DNA of 64,000 nucleotides from Streptomyces meridianus. Lineage in GTDB: Bacteria; Actinomycetota; Actinomycetes; Streptomycetales; Streptomycetaceae. Every line of letters starts with the position of its first letter. Positions within the stretch are counted from its first letter, which is position 1. Below the pieces are notes generated by a model. That model was given only the letters and a program-made list of their open reading frames with translations, searched no databases and was not told where the DNA came from. A program made the position numbers and the translations under genes. This document shows, piece after piece, positions 27,950 to 38,674 of this stretch. The stretch covers positions 1-64,000 of the forward strand of contig NZ_JAMQGM010000023.1 of NCBI RefSeq assembly GCF_023703325.1, given 5' to 3'.

Positions 27950-29044
27950 TCAGTCGCGCCGGGTCAGACGCCAGGGCTCCACGACGCCCAGGCCACGCAC
28001 CGGCCGCTGCCACTGCGGCTGCAGGGCGAAGCGGTAAGCGGAGGCCGTCACGGCCGCCGCCGCGTCCCCGCCCTCCTTGAGCGCCGCCGCGGCCTCGGCC
28101 TCCGACCGGGGCGCGTCGCCGGAGCGCATGAGCTCCTCGGCCAGTGCTCCGTCGATCAGAACGGCGTCCTTGGGCGCTATCGACGTCAGCCTGCTGGCCA
28201 GGTTCACGGTGGTGCCGAAGACGTCGCCCATCCGAGTCGCCACCGTGCCGAAGGCGATGCCGACCCGCAGTTCCGGCATGGTCTCGTCGTTCATCAGCGT
28301 CTCGATCAGCCGCAAGCCGATCTCGGCGGCGATCGCGGGGTCGTCGGCCGCATACAGCACCTCGTCGCCGAGCGTCTTGATCAGCCGCCCGCCGTGTGCG
28401 GCCACCAGGTCGGCGCAGGTCGTCTCGAAGGCCTCGACCAGCTCGCCGAGCTCCTCCTCCTCCAGGCGCCGGGTCAGCCGGGTGAACCCGACCAGGTCGG
28501 CGAATCCGACGGCGAGCCGCCGGTCCACCATCTCCTCGTCGTCCTGCGCCTGCACCACACGGCCGGTCGAGGCGGCGAGCTGGCGCCGCCACACGTAGAC
28601 GAGGAACTCCTCCAGCTCCGGCAGGAGCAGCTCCACCAGCGGATACGTGACCTCGGTCCGGGTCATGCCGGGCTCCGGCGGTTCGGTGAGCCCCTCCAGG
28701 AAGGAGTCGATCTGCCACTCGGCGAGACGGGCGGTCGTCTGGCCGGTGGACCTGGCCACCTGAATGGCCAGCGGCTCGCTGAGCAGGCCGGCCTCGACCA
28801 GACCCGCCAGTCGCCGCAGGGCGAGGACATCGGCCTCGGTGAGCGCCTTCGCCTGGCCGATGTCCGCGAACCCCATCGCCCGCCAGAAACGGGCGGCGAG
28901 ATCCATGGAGACACCGGCGCTGCGCGCTGCCTGGAACGGCGTGTACTGCCGGTCGGCGCCGAGGATCAGAGCCTCGAGCCGCAGGGCGAGCGGGTTGACC
29001 TCGTCCGGAGCGTCCTCGTCGGAGCTCCTCTCATCAGCGGTCAC
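27950..29044 (-). CDS. cya: Class III adenylate cyclase
   Basis: Makes cAMP from ATP. 364 residues from GTG 29044, which has AGGTGG at good spacing. The N-terminal domain (about 1-170) contains [25 protein letters not shown], an HTH/MerR-like region seen in Streptomyces Cya. The catalytic domain follows: [15 protein letters not shown] (metal Asp), KTLGDEVLY (second Asp and substrate region), and [16 protein letters not shown] (transition-state Asn and Arg). No membrane segment, so cytosolic. In Streptomyces cAMP is needed for germination. The open frame continues upstream to 29152 but lacks a start signal. Confidence 0.93.
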   Translation of the reverse strand: MTADERSSDEDAPDEVNPLALRLEALILGADRQYTPFQAARSAGVSMDLAARFWRAMGFADIGQAKALTEADVLALRRLAGLVEAGLLSEPLAIQVARSTGQTTARLAEWQIDSFLEGLTEPPEPGMTRTEVTYPLVELLLPELEEFLVYVWRRQLAASTGRVVQAQDDEEMVDRRLAVGFADLVGFTRLTRRLEEEELGELVEAFETTCADLVAAHGGRLIKTLGDEVLYAADDPAIAAEIGLRLIETLMNDETMPELRVGIAFGTVATRMGDVFGTTVNLASRLTSIAPKDAVLIDGALAEELMRSGDAPRSEAEAAAALKEGGDAAAAVTASAYRFALQPQWQRPVRGLGVVEPWRLTRRD

Positions 29045-29148
29045 CGCCCGCCACCTGTCCGATCCGTGCGCACAACCCTTCCGATCACTCTCGCCTGATC
29101 CGCCTGCCTGTTCGGCCGCCTCAAACGATACGGCAGATGTGCCCTGGC

Positions 29149-30126
29149 TCACTCGTCCGCGCGGGCCCCGGATCGGCCGTCGTCACTGGTGACGCCGCCT
29201 GCGCCGGGAGCCGGCCGGAGATGGACGATGTCCCCCGCGGCCACCGCCCGACGTCCGCCGTCGGGCAGGGCGAGCACCAGCCGGCCGTCCCCGTCGACGG
29301 CGACGGCCTCACCCACCGTCTCCGTGCCGCCGGGCAGCACGGCCCGTACCGTGCGGCCGAGCGTCGCGCAGCCCGCCGCGTAGGCCTCCTGGAGCCGGCT
29401 GGCCCCCGGGTCCCCGCCGGCCGACCGCCAGTCCGCGTACCACTGGGCGATCGACCGCAGCACCGCCCGCAGCAGCGTGTCCCGGTCGGTGGAGACCGCC
29501 CCGGCCAGCGCGAGAGAACCGGCCCCCGGCACGGGCAGCTCGTCGGCGCGCAGGGTGACGTTGAGACCGATGCCCACCACCACGGCGTCGCCCGTGCGCT
29601 CGGCCAGGATGCCGCCGGTCTTGCGCTCGACACCGTCGACACGGACCAGCACGTCGTTGGGCCACTTGAGGGCGGTGTCGACGCCGGCGGCGCGGGACAG
29701 GGCGCTCGCCGTGGCGACGCCCGCGAGCAACGTCAGCCAGCCCCAGCGCTCCTGGGGCACCGGGGCCGCGCCGCCGTCCGCTGCGTCCGCGCCGGCACCC
29801 GGGCGCAGCAGGACCGAGAAGAACAGCCCCGACCGGGCCGGTGCCGTCCACTGCCGGTCGAGCCTGCCGCGGCCCGCGGACTGCTCCTCGGCGACGAGAA
29901 CGGAGCCCTCGGGGGCCCCGGCCCGGGCACGGGCCGCGAGATCGGAGTTGGTGGAACCGGTCGCCTCCACGACCTCCACCGAGGTCCACAGGCTGTCTCC
30001 GCCGGTCAGCGCGCGCGTCAGCCCGGCGGAGTTCAGCGGCGGCCGGTCCAGATCGGTCCAGCGTCCGCCGGGGCGCTGCGCGCCGGGACCGTCCGCTGCC
30101 CGGTGGCCGGGTGGTGTCGGCGTCAT
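29149..30126 (-). CDS. birA: Biotin--[acetyl-CoA-carboxylase] ligase
   Basis: Activates biotin to biotinyl-AMP and transfers it to the carboxyl-carrier lysine of acyl-CoA carboxylases. 325 residues. No N-terminal HTH, so it is the monofunctional ligase class, not a repressor. Motifs: [14 protein letters not shown] (adenylate-binding GRGR), [19 protein letters not shown] and KTGGILAE with the catalytic Lys, plus a C-terminal SH3-like domain. ATG 30126. Divergent from the carboxylase beta subunit gene and 5 kb from its likely substrate, the biotinylated alpha subunit at 35543. Confidence 0.93.
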   Translation of the reverse strand: MTPTPPGHRAADGPGAQRPGGRWTDLDRPPLNSAGLTRALTGGDSLWTSVEVVEATGSTNSDLAARARAGAPEGSVLVAEEQSAGRGRLDRQWTAPARSGLFFSVLLRPGAGADAADGGAAPVPQERWGWLTLLAGVATASALSRAAGVDTALKWPNDVLVRVDGVERKTGGILAERTGDAVVVGIGLNVTLRADELPVPGAGSLALAGAVSTDRDTLLRAVLRSIAQWYADWRSAGGDPGASRLQEAYAAGCATLGRTVRAVLPGGTETVGEAVAVDGDGRLVLALPDGGRRAVAAGDIVHLRPAPGAGGVTSDDGRSGARADE

Positions 30127-30375
30127 GCGGCCAGCATAGAAGCGGGGGCGGGATCGGGCGGCTCCGGTGCGACGCCGGCCGGAGTGTTCCGCGGCGGACC
30201 AGGCGTTCGCCCACCCCTTACGCACGCGGACGCGGCGAATGCCCGGTCCGCCGGCATCCGGTGTGTGGCCAACACCGCACTGCCGGGCAGCAGCCCCGCC
30301 GATACGCTACGAGGCGGTAGCCCGTCCCTGCCGACGGCAGGGGACCCCTCGAGGACGAGCAGGAGCCGCATCCCG

Positions 30376-31983
<1,608 letters not shown>

Positions 31984-31997
31984 GGAGTGTGCAGAAG

Positions 31998-32201
31998 ATG
32001 TTCAAGGTCGTGAGGGGCAATCCCACCCCCGAGGAACTGGCCGCCGCGCTCACGGTGGTCCAGGCACGCGCTGCGGCGGGCGCCGCATCCGCGGAACCCG
32101 ACGAGACGGACGAGTGGTCGGACCCGGCACGCACCGTGCCGGGCCGCCGGCTGCCGCATCCGGGGCCCAAGGCCTGGCGCACCACGTACTGGCCGGCCTG
32201 A
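31998..32201 (+). CDS. pccE: Acyl-CoA carboxylase epsilon subunit
   Basis: 67 residues. N-terminal helix FKVVRGNPTPEELAALTVV-type sequence (KVVRGNPTPEELAAALTVV), the diagnostic motif of the AccE/PccE family, then a disordered linker and the C-terminal WSDPARTVP...GPKAWRTTYWP peptide. Epsilon subunits bind the beta hexamer and raise carboxylase activity; they exist only in actinobacteria. GAGGAG at 31982-31987 favours ATG 31998; a GTG at 31989 would be only one base from it. Same operon as pccB. Confidence 0.93.
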   Translation: MFKVVRGNPTPEELAAALTVVQARAAAGAASAEPDETDEWSDPARTVPGRRLPHPGPKAWRTTYWPA

Positions 32202-32221
32202 GCCGCACCGGACCCGGACTG

Positions 32222-32255
32222 AGTGCCGCCTGAGTACCCGTACTCAGGCGGCACT
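32222..32255. promoter_or_regulatory. 34-bp near-perfect palindrome containing TGAGTAC/GTACTCA
   Basis: Perfect 16-bp arms (32222-32237 and 32240-32255) around CC. With a 2-base centre it is a poor RNA hairpin but an excellent protein-binding site; it lies 28 bases before the start of the 42-residue membrane peptide gene and 20 bases after pccE. It may also serve as the pccE terminator. Confidence 0.6.
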
Positions 32256-32282
32256 GCCGTTCCGCCGCGCAGGATCGGAGAC

Positions 32283-32411
32283 ATGCTGTGGTCCGACCCG
32301 CCCGACGAGCCCCCCGACGACCTGCGGGCGGCCGAAGCGATGCTGCGCCGGGCCGGGCTGGTGCTGGCTCTCGCCATGGTCGCGCTGATGCTGGTGCTGG
32401 GCGTGCGGTGA
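32283..32411 (+). CDS. 42-residue single-pass membrane peptide
   Basis: MLWSDPPDEPPDDLRAAEAM-type acidic N-terminus followed by RRAGLVLALAMVALMLVLGV, one transmembrane helix. The ATG at 32283 has AGGATCGGAG just upstream. Small proteins with this pattern (MLW.DP..EPP..LR.A..ML then one helix) recur in Streptomyces next to the carboxylase epsilon gene. Function unknown. Controlled, I infer, by the palindrome 28 bases upstream. Confidence 0.7.
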   Translation: MLWSDPPDEPPDDLRAAEAMLRRAGLVLALAMVALMLVLGVR

Positions 32412-32575
32412 CGGCACGGGCGCCGGGCCGAGAACGGGCCTGCGTCGCCTCGATCGACCGTGCGGGTGGCGACGGTCCGCTCGACGGGTGAGGCGGACAC
32501 GACGGGAGGCGAGCGCTGCGGACCGCGGACGCATCCTGATCGCGTTCCATCGGCAACGCGTCGAAAGAGAGCACC

Positions 32576-33934
32576 ATGCCGCCCACCGGCCGCCTACCGT
32601 CCCGCGCCCCCGCCGCGCTGCTGACACTGCTCCTGGCCCTGTGCACCCTCCTCACCAACCAGCCCGCAGCGCACGCGACATCGCAGCCGGCCCCGGCGGA
32701 TCCGGCGGTAGTGGCCGGGCTGACCCGCGCGGCGCGTCCCCTCGCCACGACCGAGCCGTACGGCCCGCTGGGTGACTTGCGCCCGTTCGGCCGCTCGGTC
32801 GGCGCGGCCGATCTGGTGGGGGTGGGCGAGGGCACTCACGGGACACACGAGTTCTTCACCCTCCAGCACCGCCTCTTTCGCTACCTCGTCGAGAAGAAGG
32901 GCTTCGCGAGCTTCGGCCGGGAGACCGGCTGGGGCGCCGGACTGGACATCAACGCGTGGGTGCTCGGTGGACCGGGCGACATCCGCGCCATCATGCGGGC
33001 GTCCTTCCAGGCCGACGACATTCTCTGGGCGAACGAGGAGTACGCGCGGCTCTTCGAGTGGATGCGCGCCCACAACGCCGGACACGCCGAGAAGCTGCAG
33101 TTCATGGGCTTCGACATGACGCCGGTGGAGCCCCGGCTCTACGACCGGGTGCTGGACTTCGTCGCCCGGCACTACCCGGACCTGAAGCCGGCCTTCGACG
33201 ATCTGTACCGCGGCCGTCCCACGGGATCGGTGGCGGAGGCGACCCGGGAGTACCAACGCCGGCCGGCCGCCGATCTGACCGACATGGCCGAGCGCGCCCG
33301 CCAGGCCTACCTGCTGCTGCGTGAACAGCAGCCGGCGCCCGACCCGATCGCCGTGCAGACCGCCCGTGTCATCGCGCAGAGCACCCGCTTCTACGCCTAT
33401 CCCAACACCGAGGAAGGCATCACCGAAGCGCTCCAGGACCGGGACCGGACCATGGCCGCCAACGTGGCCTGGTGGCACCGTTACAGCCACGACAGGACGG
33501 TGGTCTCCGCGCACAACAGCCACGTCGCCTACCTGGAGGCCCTGCCGTCGGACGGCTTCCGCAGAATGGGCGGCTTCCTCCGTGACCGCTTCGGCCCCGA
33601 CTACACCAACCTCCGCACCACCTTCGGACAGGGATCGTTCAACTCCTCGTACGTGACGGACGGGTACTTCGGCGTGCGGCCCTACGTCGTGGGACCGCCA
33701 CCGCCCGGCTCGAACGAGTACACGCTGAACAAGGTCCCCCACCCCCAGTACTTCGCCGACCTTCGCACCCTCCGCGGTCCCGCACGGACGTGGGCGTCCA
33801 TGCCACGGCCGAGTCGGTTCATCGGTGCGGACTTCTCCTATCCCGTAGACATGGAGAAGATCGCCCTGCGCCGGTTCTCCGACATGTTGATCCACCTGCG
33901 GCGCGGCACCGCGTCCCACATGCTGCCCCAGTGA
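32576..33934 (+). CDS. Secreted erythromycin-esterase family protein
   Basis: 452 residues with a signal peptide (about 1-35, LLTLLLALCTLLTNQPAAHA). The rest matches the Ere/succinoglycan-biosynthesis esterase fold. Motifs: GEGTHGTHEFF (the catalytic-type Glu/His pair), GRETGWG (acidic residue) and VVSAHNSHVAYLE (His pair late in the fold). Ere enzymes hydrolyse the macrolide lactone in the cytosol; a secreted version in an antibiotic-producing genus may act on an environmental lactone instead. Macrolide activity is inference only. ATG 32576, ribosome site GAAAGAGAG. Not in an operon. Confidence 0.88.
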   Translation: MPPTGRLPSRAPAALLTLLLALCTLLTNQPAAHATSQPAPADPAVVAGLTRAARPLATTEPYGPLGDLRPFGRSVGAADLVGVGEGTHGTHEFFTLQHRLFRYLVEKKGFASFGRETGWGAGLDINAWVLGGPGDIRAIMRASFQADDILWANEEYARLFEWMRAHNAGHAEKLQFMGFDMTPVEPRLYDRVLDFVARHYPDLKPAFDDLYRGRPTGSVAEATREYQRRPAADLTDMAERARQAYLLLREQQPAPDPIAVQTARVIAQSTRFYAYPNTEEGITEALQDRDRTMAANVAWWHRYSHDRTVVSAHNSHVAYLEALPSDGFRRMGGFLRDRFGPDYTNLRTTFGQGSFNSSYVTDGYFGVRPYVVGPPPPGSNEYTLNKVPHPQYFADLRTLRGPARTWASMPRPSRFIGADFSYPVDMEKIALRRFSDMLIHLRRGTASHMLPQ

Positions 33935-34011
33935 TCGCACCACCCGCCCCGCCCGGGGGCCGGCCCTGCCCGGCCCTTCCGGCGGGGCGGGCACGGGGTG
34001 CAGCCGGCCGG

Positions 34012-34041
34012 TTGGGGTGTGCAGCGCAGGGCCTCTAGGCT
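34012..34041 (+). promoter_or_regulatory. Leaderless promoter of maf
   Basis: -35 TTGGGG (34012-34017), an 18-base spacer, and -10 TAGGCT (34036-34041). The ATG is 7 bases further on, so transcription should start at or next to the start codon. No ribosome site is present, which agrees. Confidence 0.65.
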
Positions 34042-34048
34042 CGCCGGC

Positions 34049-34666
34049 ATGACCGTTCACGCAGCACCCCGCCGCCACCTCGTCCTCGCGTCAGCCTCTC
34101 CGGCCCGGCTCGGGTTGCTGCGCCAGGCCGGCCTCGACCCCGAGCCGATCGTCAGCGGAGTGGACGAGGACGCGATCACCGCCGGCAGCCCGGCCGAGCT
34201 GGCCCGGGTGCTGGCGGAGGCCAAGGCAGCGGCCGTGGCGGAGCGGCCGGAAGCTGCGGGGGCGCTGGTCGTCGGCTGCGACTCGGTGCTGGAGCTGGAC
34301 GGCCGGGCGCTGGGCAAGCCCGCCGACGCCGAGGACGCCATCGGCCGGTGGAAGTCCATGCGGGGACGGGCCGGGGTCCTGCGGACCGGCCACTGCGTCG
34401 TCGACACGGCGACCGGACGGAGCGTGTCGGCCACCGCCTCCACGACAGTCAGCTTCGGCGAACCCACGGACGAGGAGATCTCCGCGTACGTGGCCACGGG
34501 CGAGCCCCTCCAGGTCGCAGGCGCCTTCACCCTCGACGGGCGGTCGGCGCCGTTCATCGACGGGATCGAGGGCGACGCCGGGAACGTCATCGGGCTGTCC
34601 CTGCCGCTGCTGCGCCGCCTGCTCGCCGACCTCGGAGTGGGGATCACGGAACTCTGGGCCCGGTAG
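34049..34666 (+). CDS. maf: Maf family nucleoside triphosphate pyrophosphatase
   Basis: Hydrolyses non-canonical or pyrimidine NTPs (dTTP, UTP) to the monophosphate, cytosolic house-cleaning. 205 residues. Motifs: [12 protein letters not shown] (the family SxxR start), [16 protein letters not shown] with the catalytic Asp (VVGCDSVL; the usual form is AADTVV), and the C-terminal [32 protein letters not shown]. Sequence after GCDS points to the actinobacterial subgroup. ATG 34049 is fixed by the leaderless promoter. Convergent with the membrane protein gene at 34720. Confidence 0.93.
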   Translation: MTVHAAPRRHLVLASASPARLGLLRQAGLDPEPIVSGVDEDAITAGSPAELARVLAEAKAAAVAERPEAAGALVVGCDSVLELDGRALGKPADAEDAIGRWKSMRGRAGVLRTGHCVVDTATGRSVSATASTTVSFGEPTDEEISAYVATGEPLQVAGAFTLDGRSAPFIDGIEGDAGNVIGLSLPLLRRLLADLGVGITELWAR

Positions 34667-34680
34667 GTCCTGCAACCGCC

Positions 34681-34710
34681 GGGCCCCGGGACCGTCCGGT
34701 CCCGGGGCCC
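34681..34710. terminator. maf terminator
   Basis: Perfect 13-bp inverted repeat GGGCCCCGGGACC / GGTCCCGGGGCCC with a 4-base GTCC loop in the convergent gap. Confidence 0.8.
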
Positions 34711-34719
34711 GAACGGGCG

Positions 34720-35160
34720 TCAGGCCGGCTCGGGCTCGGGCTCCGTGGCCTGGGCCGGCGCCTGCTCGCGCGGTTCACCGTAGGAGATCAGGGTGAACAC
34801 GACCAGGCCGAACGTCACCATCATCAAGGCAAAGGCCGCCCAGCCGACGAGGCCGACGGTGACCGCGCCGATGACCGCGTGCACCACCGCGCAGCTGATC
34901 AGCGCGATGCGGGGCAGCCGGCCGGGCGCCTTGTCGGTCAGCGCGCAACGACCCTCGAAGTAGGCACAGACCAGCAGGTATATGCCTATGAGGACGCCGT
35001 TCGCCCAGGTGGAGGTCTTCATGAGATCCGGGTCGAGCCCGGCCAGGGACATGTCCTGGTGCTGGACCGCCAGCCCCAGGATCCAGTTCAGCATCACGAT
35101 GCCGAACGCCTCCGCCACCAGTACCACCGCGGCCAATGCCGCCACCGGTCTGCGCCCCAC
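34720..35160 (-). CDS. Four-helix membrane protein of unknown function
   Basis: 146 residues with hydrophobic segments at about 6-28, 52-68, 82-100 and 103-125, and an acidic Pro/Glu tail. The outer loop between helices 1 and 2 carries MSLAGLDPDLMKTSTW. Conserved among Streptomyces next to accA2 as far as I recall; no function known. GTG 35160, with AGGTGG upstream. Divergent from the biotin carboxylase subunit gene. Confidence 0.75.
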   Translation of the reverse strand: MGRRPVAALAAVVLVAEAFGIVMLNWILGLAVQHQDMSLAGLDPDLMKTSTWANGVLIGIYLLVCAYFEGRCALTDKAPGRLPRIALISCAVVHAVIGAVTVGLVGWAAFALMMVTFGLVVFTLISYGEPREQAPAQATEPEPEPA

Positions 35161-35510
35161 CGAGCCACCTACTTCTCACCGTTACCACGAGTACAGAAAC
35201 ATCGCGCACGCTACTAACGGGTATTCACCCTGGACAAGAGGTGCGCCGGATTCTCCTCATCAGCCCGTACAGCGGATCCTCTTGCCGCAAAGTTTCACCG
35301 CCCCAGTCGTGGAGACCCCACAAAGGATGGCGAGCACTTGGTGGATCACGACGTGGAGATCTTGACCACACCGTGTCCCGGGCAAGCCTCGGGTGAACCC
35401 GGCGTACCTTGGTGCCACAAGCCTTTTCACCATCGGACAGCCCCTGGGTGACGCGACGTGTGGGGAAGCTCACCCACAGGTTCGGGTCGGCAGGCCGTGT
35501 CGACTGTCCC

Positions 35511-35516
35511 TAAACT
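35511..35516 (+). promoter_or_regulatory. -10 element of the accA2 promoter
   Basis: TAAACT lies about 27 bases before the GTG start, in a 382-bp gap (35161-35542) with no gene. A leader of about 20 bases with AAGGAGG would result. The -35 is not clear. The upstream part contains several short GGGT/ACCC repeats but nothing decisive. Confidence 0.45.
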
Positions 35517-35542
35517 CGCCTTGTTTCAAGGAGGGAGCCATC

Positions 35543-37306
35543 GTGCGCAAGGTGCTCATCGCCAACCGAGGCGAAATCGCTGTCCGCGTTGCCCGCGCCT
35601 GCCGGGATGCCGGGATCCTGAGCGTAGCCGTCTACGCCGACCCGGACCGGGACGCTCTGCACGTCCGCGCTGCCGACGAGGCCTACGCGCTGGGTGGCGA
35701 CACCCCGGCAGCCAGCTATCTGGACATCGGCAAGGTGCTGAAGGCGGCTGCCGACTCCGAGGCGGACGCGGTCCACCCCGGGTACGGATTCCTGTCGGAG
35801 AACGCCGAGTTCGCCCAGGCGGTCATGGACGCCGGCCTGACGTGGATCGGCCCGCCCCCGCACGCGATCCGCGACCTCGGCGACAAGGTCGCCGCCCGTC
35901 ACATCGCCCAGCGCGCCGGTGCACCGCTCGTCGCGGGCACCCCCGACCCGGTCTCCGGCGCCGACGAGGTCGTCACCTTCGCCGAGGAACACGGCCTGCC
36001 GATCGCCATCAAGGCGGCCTTCGGCGGCGGCGGTCGCGGTCTCAAGGTCGCCCGGACCCTCGAGGAGATCCCGGAGCTGTACGACTCGGCGGTCCGCGAG
36101 GCGGTCGCCGCGTTCGGCCGCGGCGAGTGCTTCGTCGAGCGCTACCTGGACAAGCCGCGGCACGTCGAGACCCAGTGCCTGGCCGACAAGCACGGCAACG
36201 TCGTTGTCGTGTCCACCCGTGACTGCTCGCTGCAGCGCCGCCACCAGAAGCTCGTCGAGGAGGCCCCGGCGCCGTTCCTCAGCGAGGCCCAGAACGCCGA
36301 GCTGTACAAGGCCTCCAAGGCGATCCTCAAGGAGGCCGGCTACGTCGGCGCGGGCACGGTCGAGTTCCTCGTCGGCCTCGACGGCACGATCTCCTTCCTC
36401 GAGGTGAACACCCGACTCCAGGTGGAGCACCCGGTCACCGAGGAGGTCACCGGCATCGACCTCGTCCGCGAGATGTTCCGCATCGCCGACGGCGAGGAGC
36501 TCGGTTACGACGACCCGCCGGTGCGCGGCCACTCCTTCGAGTTCCGCATCAACGGCGAGGACCCGGGCCGCAACTTCCTTCCCGCGCCCGGCACCGTCAC
36601 CCTGTTCAGCCCGCCGGCCGGCCCCGGCGTCCGGCTGGACGCCGGTGTGGAGTCCGGTTCGGTCATCGGCCCGGCCTGGGACTCGCTGCTGGCCAAGCTG
36701 ATCGTCTCCGGCGCCACCCGCAAGCAGGCCCTCCAGCGTGCGGCCCGTGCACTGGCGGAGTTCCGTGTCGAGGGCATGGCGACCGCCATCCCGTTCCACC
36801 GCACGGTGGTCACGGACCCGGCGTTCGCCCCGGAGCTCGGCGGCTCCACCGACCCGTTCACCGTCCACACCCGGTGGATCGAGACGGAGTTCGTCAACGA
36901 GATCAAGCCGTTCACCGCGCCGGGGGCCGACGATGCCGGGGCCGAGAGCCGCGAGACCGTCGTGGTCGAGGTCGGAGGCAAACGGCTCGAGGTGTCGCTC
37001 CCGGCCGTACTGGGCATGGCCGCCGCGCCCGCGGGAGGCGCCAAGAAGCCCAAGCGCAAGGCGTCGAAGAAGGCGGGTGCCGCCGCGTCCGGCGACGCGC
37101 TCGCCTCGCCGATGCAGGGCACCATCGTGAAGGTGGCCGTCGAGGACGGCCAGGAGGTCCAGGAGGGCGAACTCATCGTCGTCCTGGAGGCCATGAAGAT
37201 GGAGCAGCCGCTGAACGCGCACCGCTCCGGGACCGTCAAGGGGCTCACTGCCGAGGTCGGCGCCTCTGTGACCTCCGGTGGCGTCATCTGCGAGATCAAG
37301 GACTGA
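35543..37306 (+). CDS. accA2: Acyl-CoA carboxylase alpha subunit (biotin carboxylase + BCCP)
   Basis: Carboxylates its own biotin with ATP and bicarbonate and hands CO2 to the beta subunit. 587 residues. Biotin carboxylase domain about 1-450: [32 protein letters not shown]-grasp loop [27 protein letters not shown] and [16 protein letters not shown] Lys-rich linker ([10 protein letters not shown]) follows. The BCCP domain (about 515-587) has EAMKMEQPL, biotin on Lys of MKM. GTG 35543 has a perfect AAGGAGG. With pccB, pccE and birA nearby all parts of the carboxylase are present, though in separate transcripts. It probably serves several beta subunits. Confidence 0.96.
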   Translation: MRKVLIANRGEIAVRVARACRDAGILSVAVYADPDRDALHVRAADEAYALGGDTPAASYLDIGKVLKAAADSEADAVHPGYGFLSENAEFAQAVMDAGLTWIGPPPHAIRDLGDKVAARHIAQRAGAPLVAGTPDPVSGADEVVTFAEEHGLPIAIKAAFGGGGRGLKVARTLEEIPELYDSAVREAVAAFGRGECFVERYLDKPRHVETQCLADKHGNVVVVSTRDCSLQRRHQKLVEEAPAPFLSEAQNAELYKASKAILKEAGYVGAGTVEFLVGLDGTISFLEVNTRLQVEHPVTEEVTGIDLVREMFRIADGEELGYDDPPVRGHSFEFRINGEDPGRNFLPAPGTVTLFSPPAGPGVRLDAGVESGSVIGPAWDSLLAKLIVSGATRKQALQRAARALAEFRVEGMATAIPFHRTVVTDPAFAPELGGSTDPFTVHTRWIETEFVNEIKPFTAPGADDAGAESRETVVVEVGGKRLEVSLPAVLGMAAAPAGGAKKPKRKASKKAGAAASGDALASPMQGTIVKVAVEDGQEVQEGELIVVLEAMKMEQPLNAHRSGTVKGLTAEVGASVTSGGVICEIKD

Positions 37307-37326
37307 CGCCCGCGCCACGCATCCCG

Positions 37327-37362
37327 CGGATCCCCGCCGTCCCCACGGACGGCGGGGATCCG
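37327..37362. terminator. accA2 terminator
   Basis: Perfect 16-bp inverted repeat (37327-37342 with 37347-37362), CCAC loop, 20 bases past the stop codon. Confidence 0.85.
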
Positions 37363-37540
37363 TCGTTCCGGTCGGGAGGACGACCACGGCCGGCACAGCA
37401 AGCCCGCCGAACCCGTGCCTCCGTGCGACACGTTGACGCCGTGCCAAGGGCAACCGGCCGGGACCGGGTGCGTTCGGCACGGCGGCAGCAGAACCGGCCG
37501 GCGGACTCCGGGCATCCGCCGCGAGCCGCCGTTCGCCGTG

Positions 37541-38539
37541 CTACCGGCGGCGCGGGGCGAGGTCCGAGATGCGGCCCAGACCGGCTGCCTGCTGCTCCGC
37601 CGCGCCGGCGGCCGAGCGGAGCTGCGGCGGAGCGCCCACACCAGGCGGGCGGTTGCGCCGCTGTCCCGGCAGCGGAAGGTCGTCGGGGTCGCCCAGGGCG
37701 CCGCCCACCGCCGAGCCCATGCGCCGCCGGCGCCCTGCCGGCCCTCCCGCCTCGCCGCCCGGACCCGCGACGGTGATCTGCACGCCCTGATCGGCGAGCA
37801 GCTGGAGTTCGGTGGCGGCCCGGTCGTCCTGCGCGGGCGGCTCGTCCGTCACCAGCCGGGTGATGACGTCGGTCGGCACCGTCTGGAACATGGTGTCCGT
37901 GCCGAGCTTGGTGTGGTCGGCGAGGACCACCACCTCCGACGCCGCCTGGACGAGCGCCCGGTCGACACTGGCGGACAGCATGTTGGACGTGGACAGTCCG
38001 CGCTCGGCGGTCAGGCCGCTGCCCGAGAGGAAGGCGCGGGAGACCCGCAGTCCCTGCAGGGACTGCTCGGCGCCGCTGCCCACCAGGGCGTAGTTGGAGC
38101 CGCGCAGGGTGCCTCCGGTCATGACGACCTCCACCCGGTTGGCATGGGCCAGTGCCTGGGCGACGAGCAGCGAGTTGGTGACGACCGTGAGCCCGGGGAT
38201 CCTGGCCAGCCTGCGGGCCAGCTCCTGGGTGGTCGTCCCCGCCCCGACGACGACTGCCTCGCCCTCGCCGACGAGCGTCGCGGCGGCATCGGCGATCGCC
38301 GTCTTCTCCGCGGTGGCGAGGTGGCACTTCTGCGGGAGGCCGGACTCGCGGGTGAGTCCGCCCGGCAGGACGGCACCGCCGTGGCGGCGGTCGAGGAGTC
38401 CTTCTGCCTCGAGTGCGCGCACGTCTCGCCGTACGGTCACTTCGGAGGTCTGGACGACGCGGGCGAGCTCACGGAGCGACACCGCTCCGTTGGCGCGCAC
38501 CATTTCGAGGATCAACTGGCGACGTTCTGCAGCGAACAC
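37541..38539 (-). CDS. DeoR/GlpR family transcriptional regulator
   Basis: 332 residues. N-terminal DeoR-type HTH (RRQLILEMVRANGAVSLRELARVVQTSEVTVRRDVRALEAEGLLDRRHGGAV). The sugar-phosphate-binding domain follows: VVGAGTTTQELARRL, VVTNSLLVA, VVMTGGTLR and LADHTKLGTD. A C-terminal extension of about 65 residues rich in Gly, Pro, Arg and Gln is unusual for the family. Ligands are typically phosphorylated sugars. It sits 2-6 kb from PNP and deoC, so it is a candidate for nucleoside control, but this is inference. A TCTGGT/ACCAGA repeat at 38566/38592 is upstream of its start. Confidence 0.9.
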   Translation of the reverse strand: MFAAERRQLILEMVRANGAVSLRELARVVQTSEVTVRRDVRALEAEGLLDRRHGGAVLPGGLTRESGLPQKCHLATAEKTAIADAAATLVGEGEAVVVGAGTTTQELARRLARIPGLTVVTNSLLVAQALAHANRVEVVMTGGTLRGSNYALVGSGAEQSLQGLRVSRAFLSGSGLTAERGLSTSNMLSASVDRALVQAASEVVVLADHTKLGTDTMFQTVPTDVITRLVTDEPPAQDDRAATELQLLADQGVQITVAGPGGEAGGPAGRRRRMGSAVGGALGDPDDLPLPGQRRNRPPGVGAPPQLRSAAGAAEQQAAGLGRISDLAPRRR

Positions 38540-38674
38540 GGAACTGACAGTAACCCCACGAGGCGTCTGGTTTCAGCACTTTGCGCCGAATACCAGATGT
38601 TGTTCGCAGCCGGGACCGACAAGTGGTAAAGGAGCGGACAGAACCGACATCGGCCCCACGGCAGTGTCGCCCGG

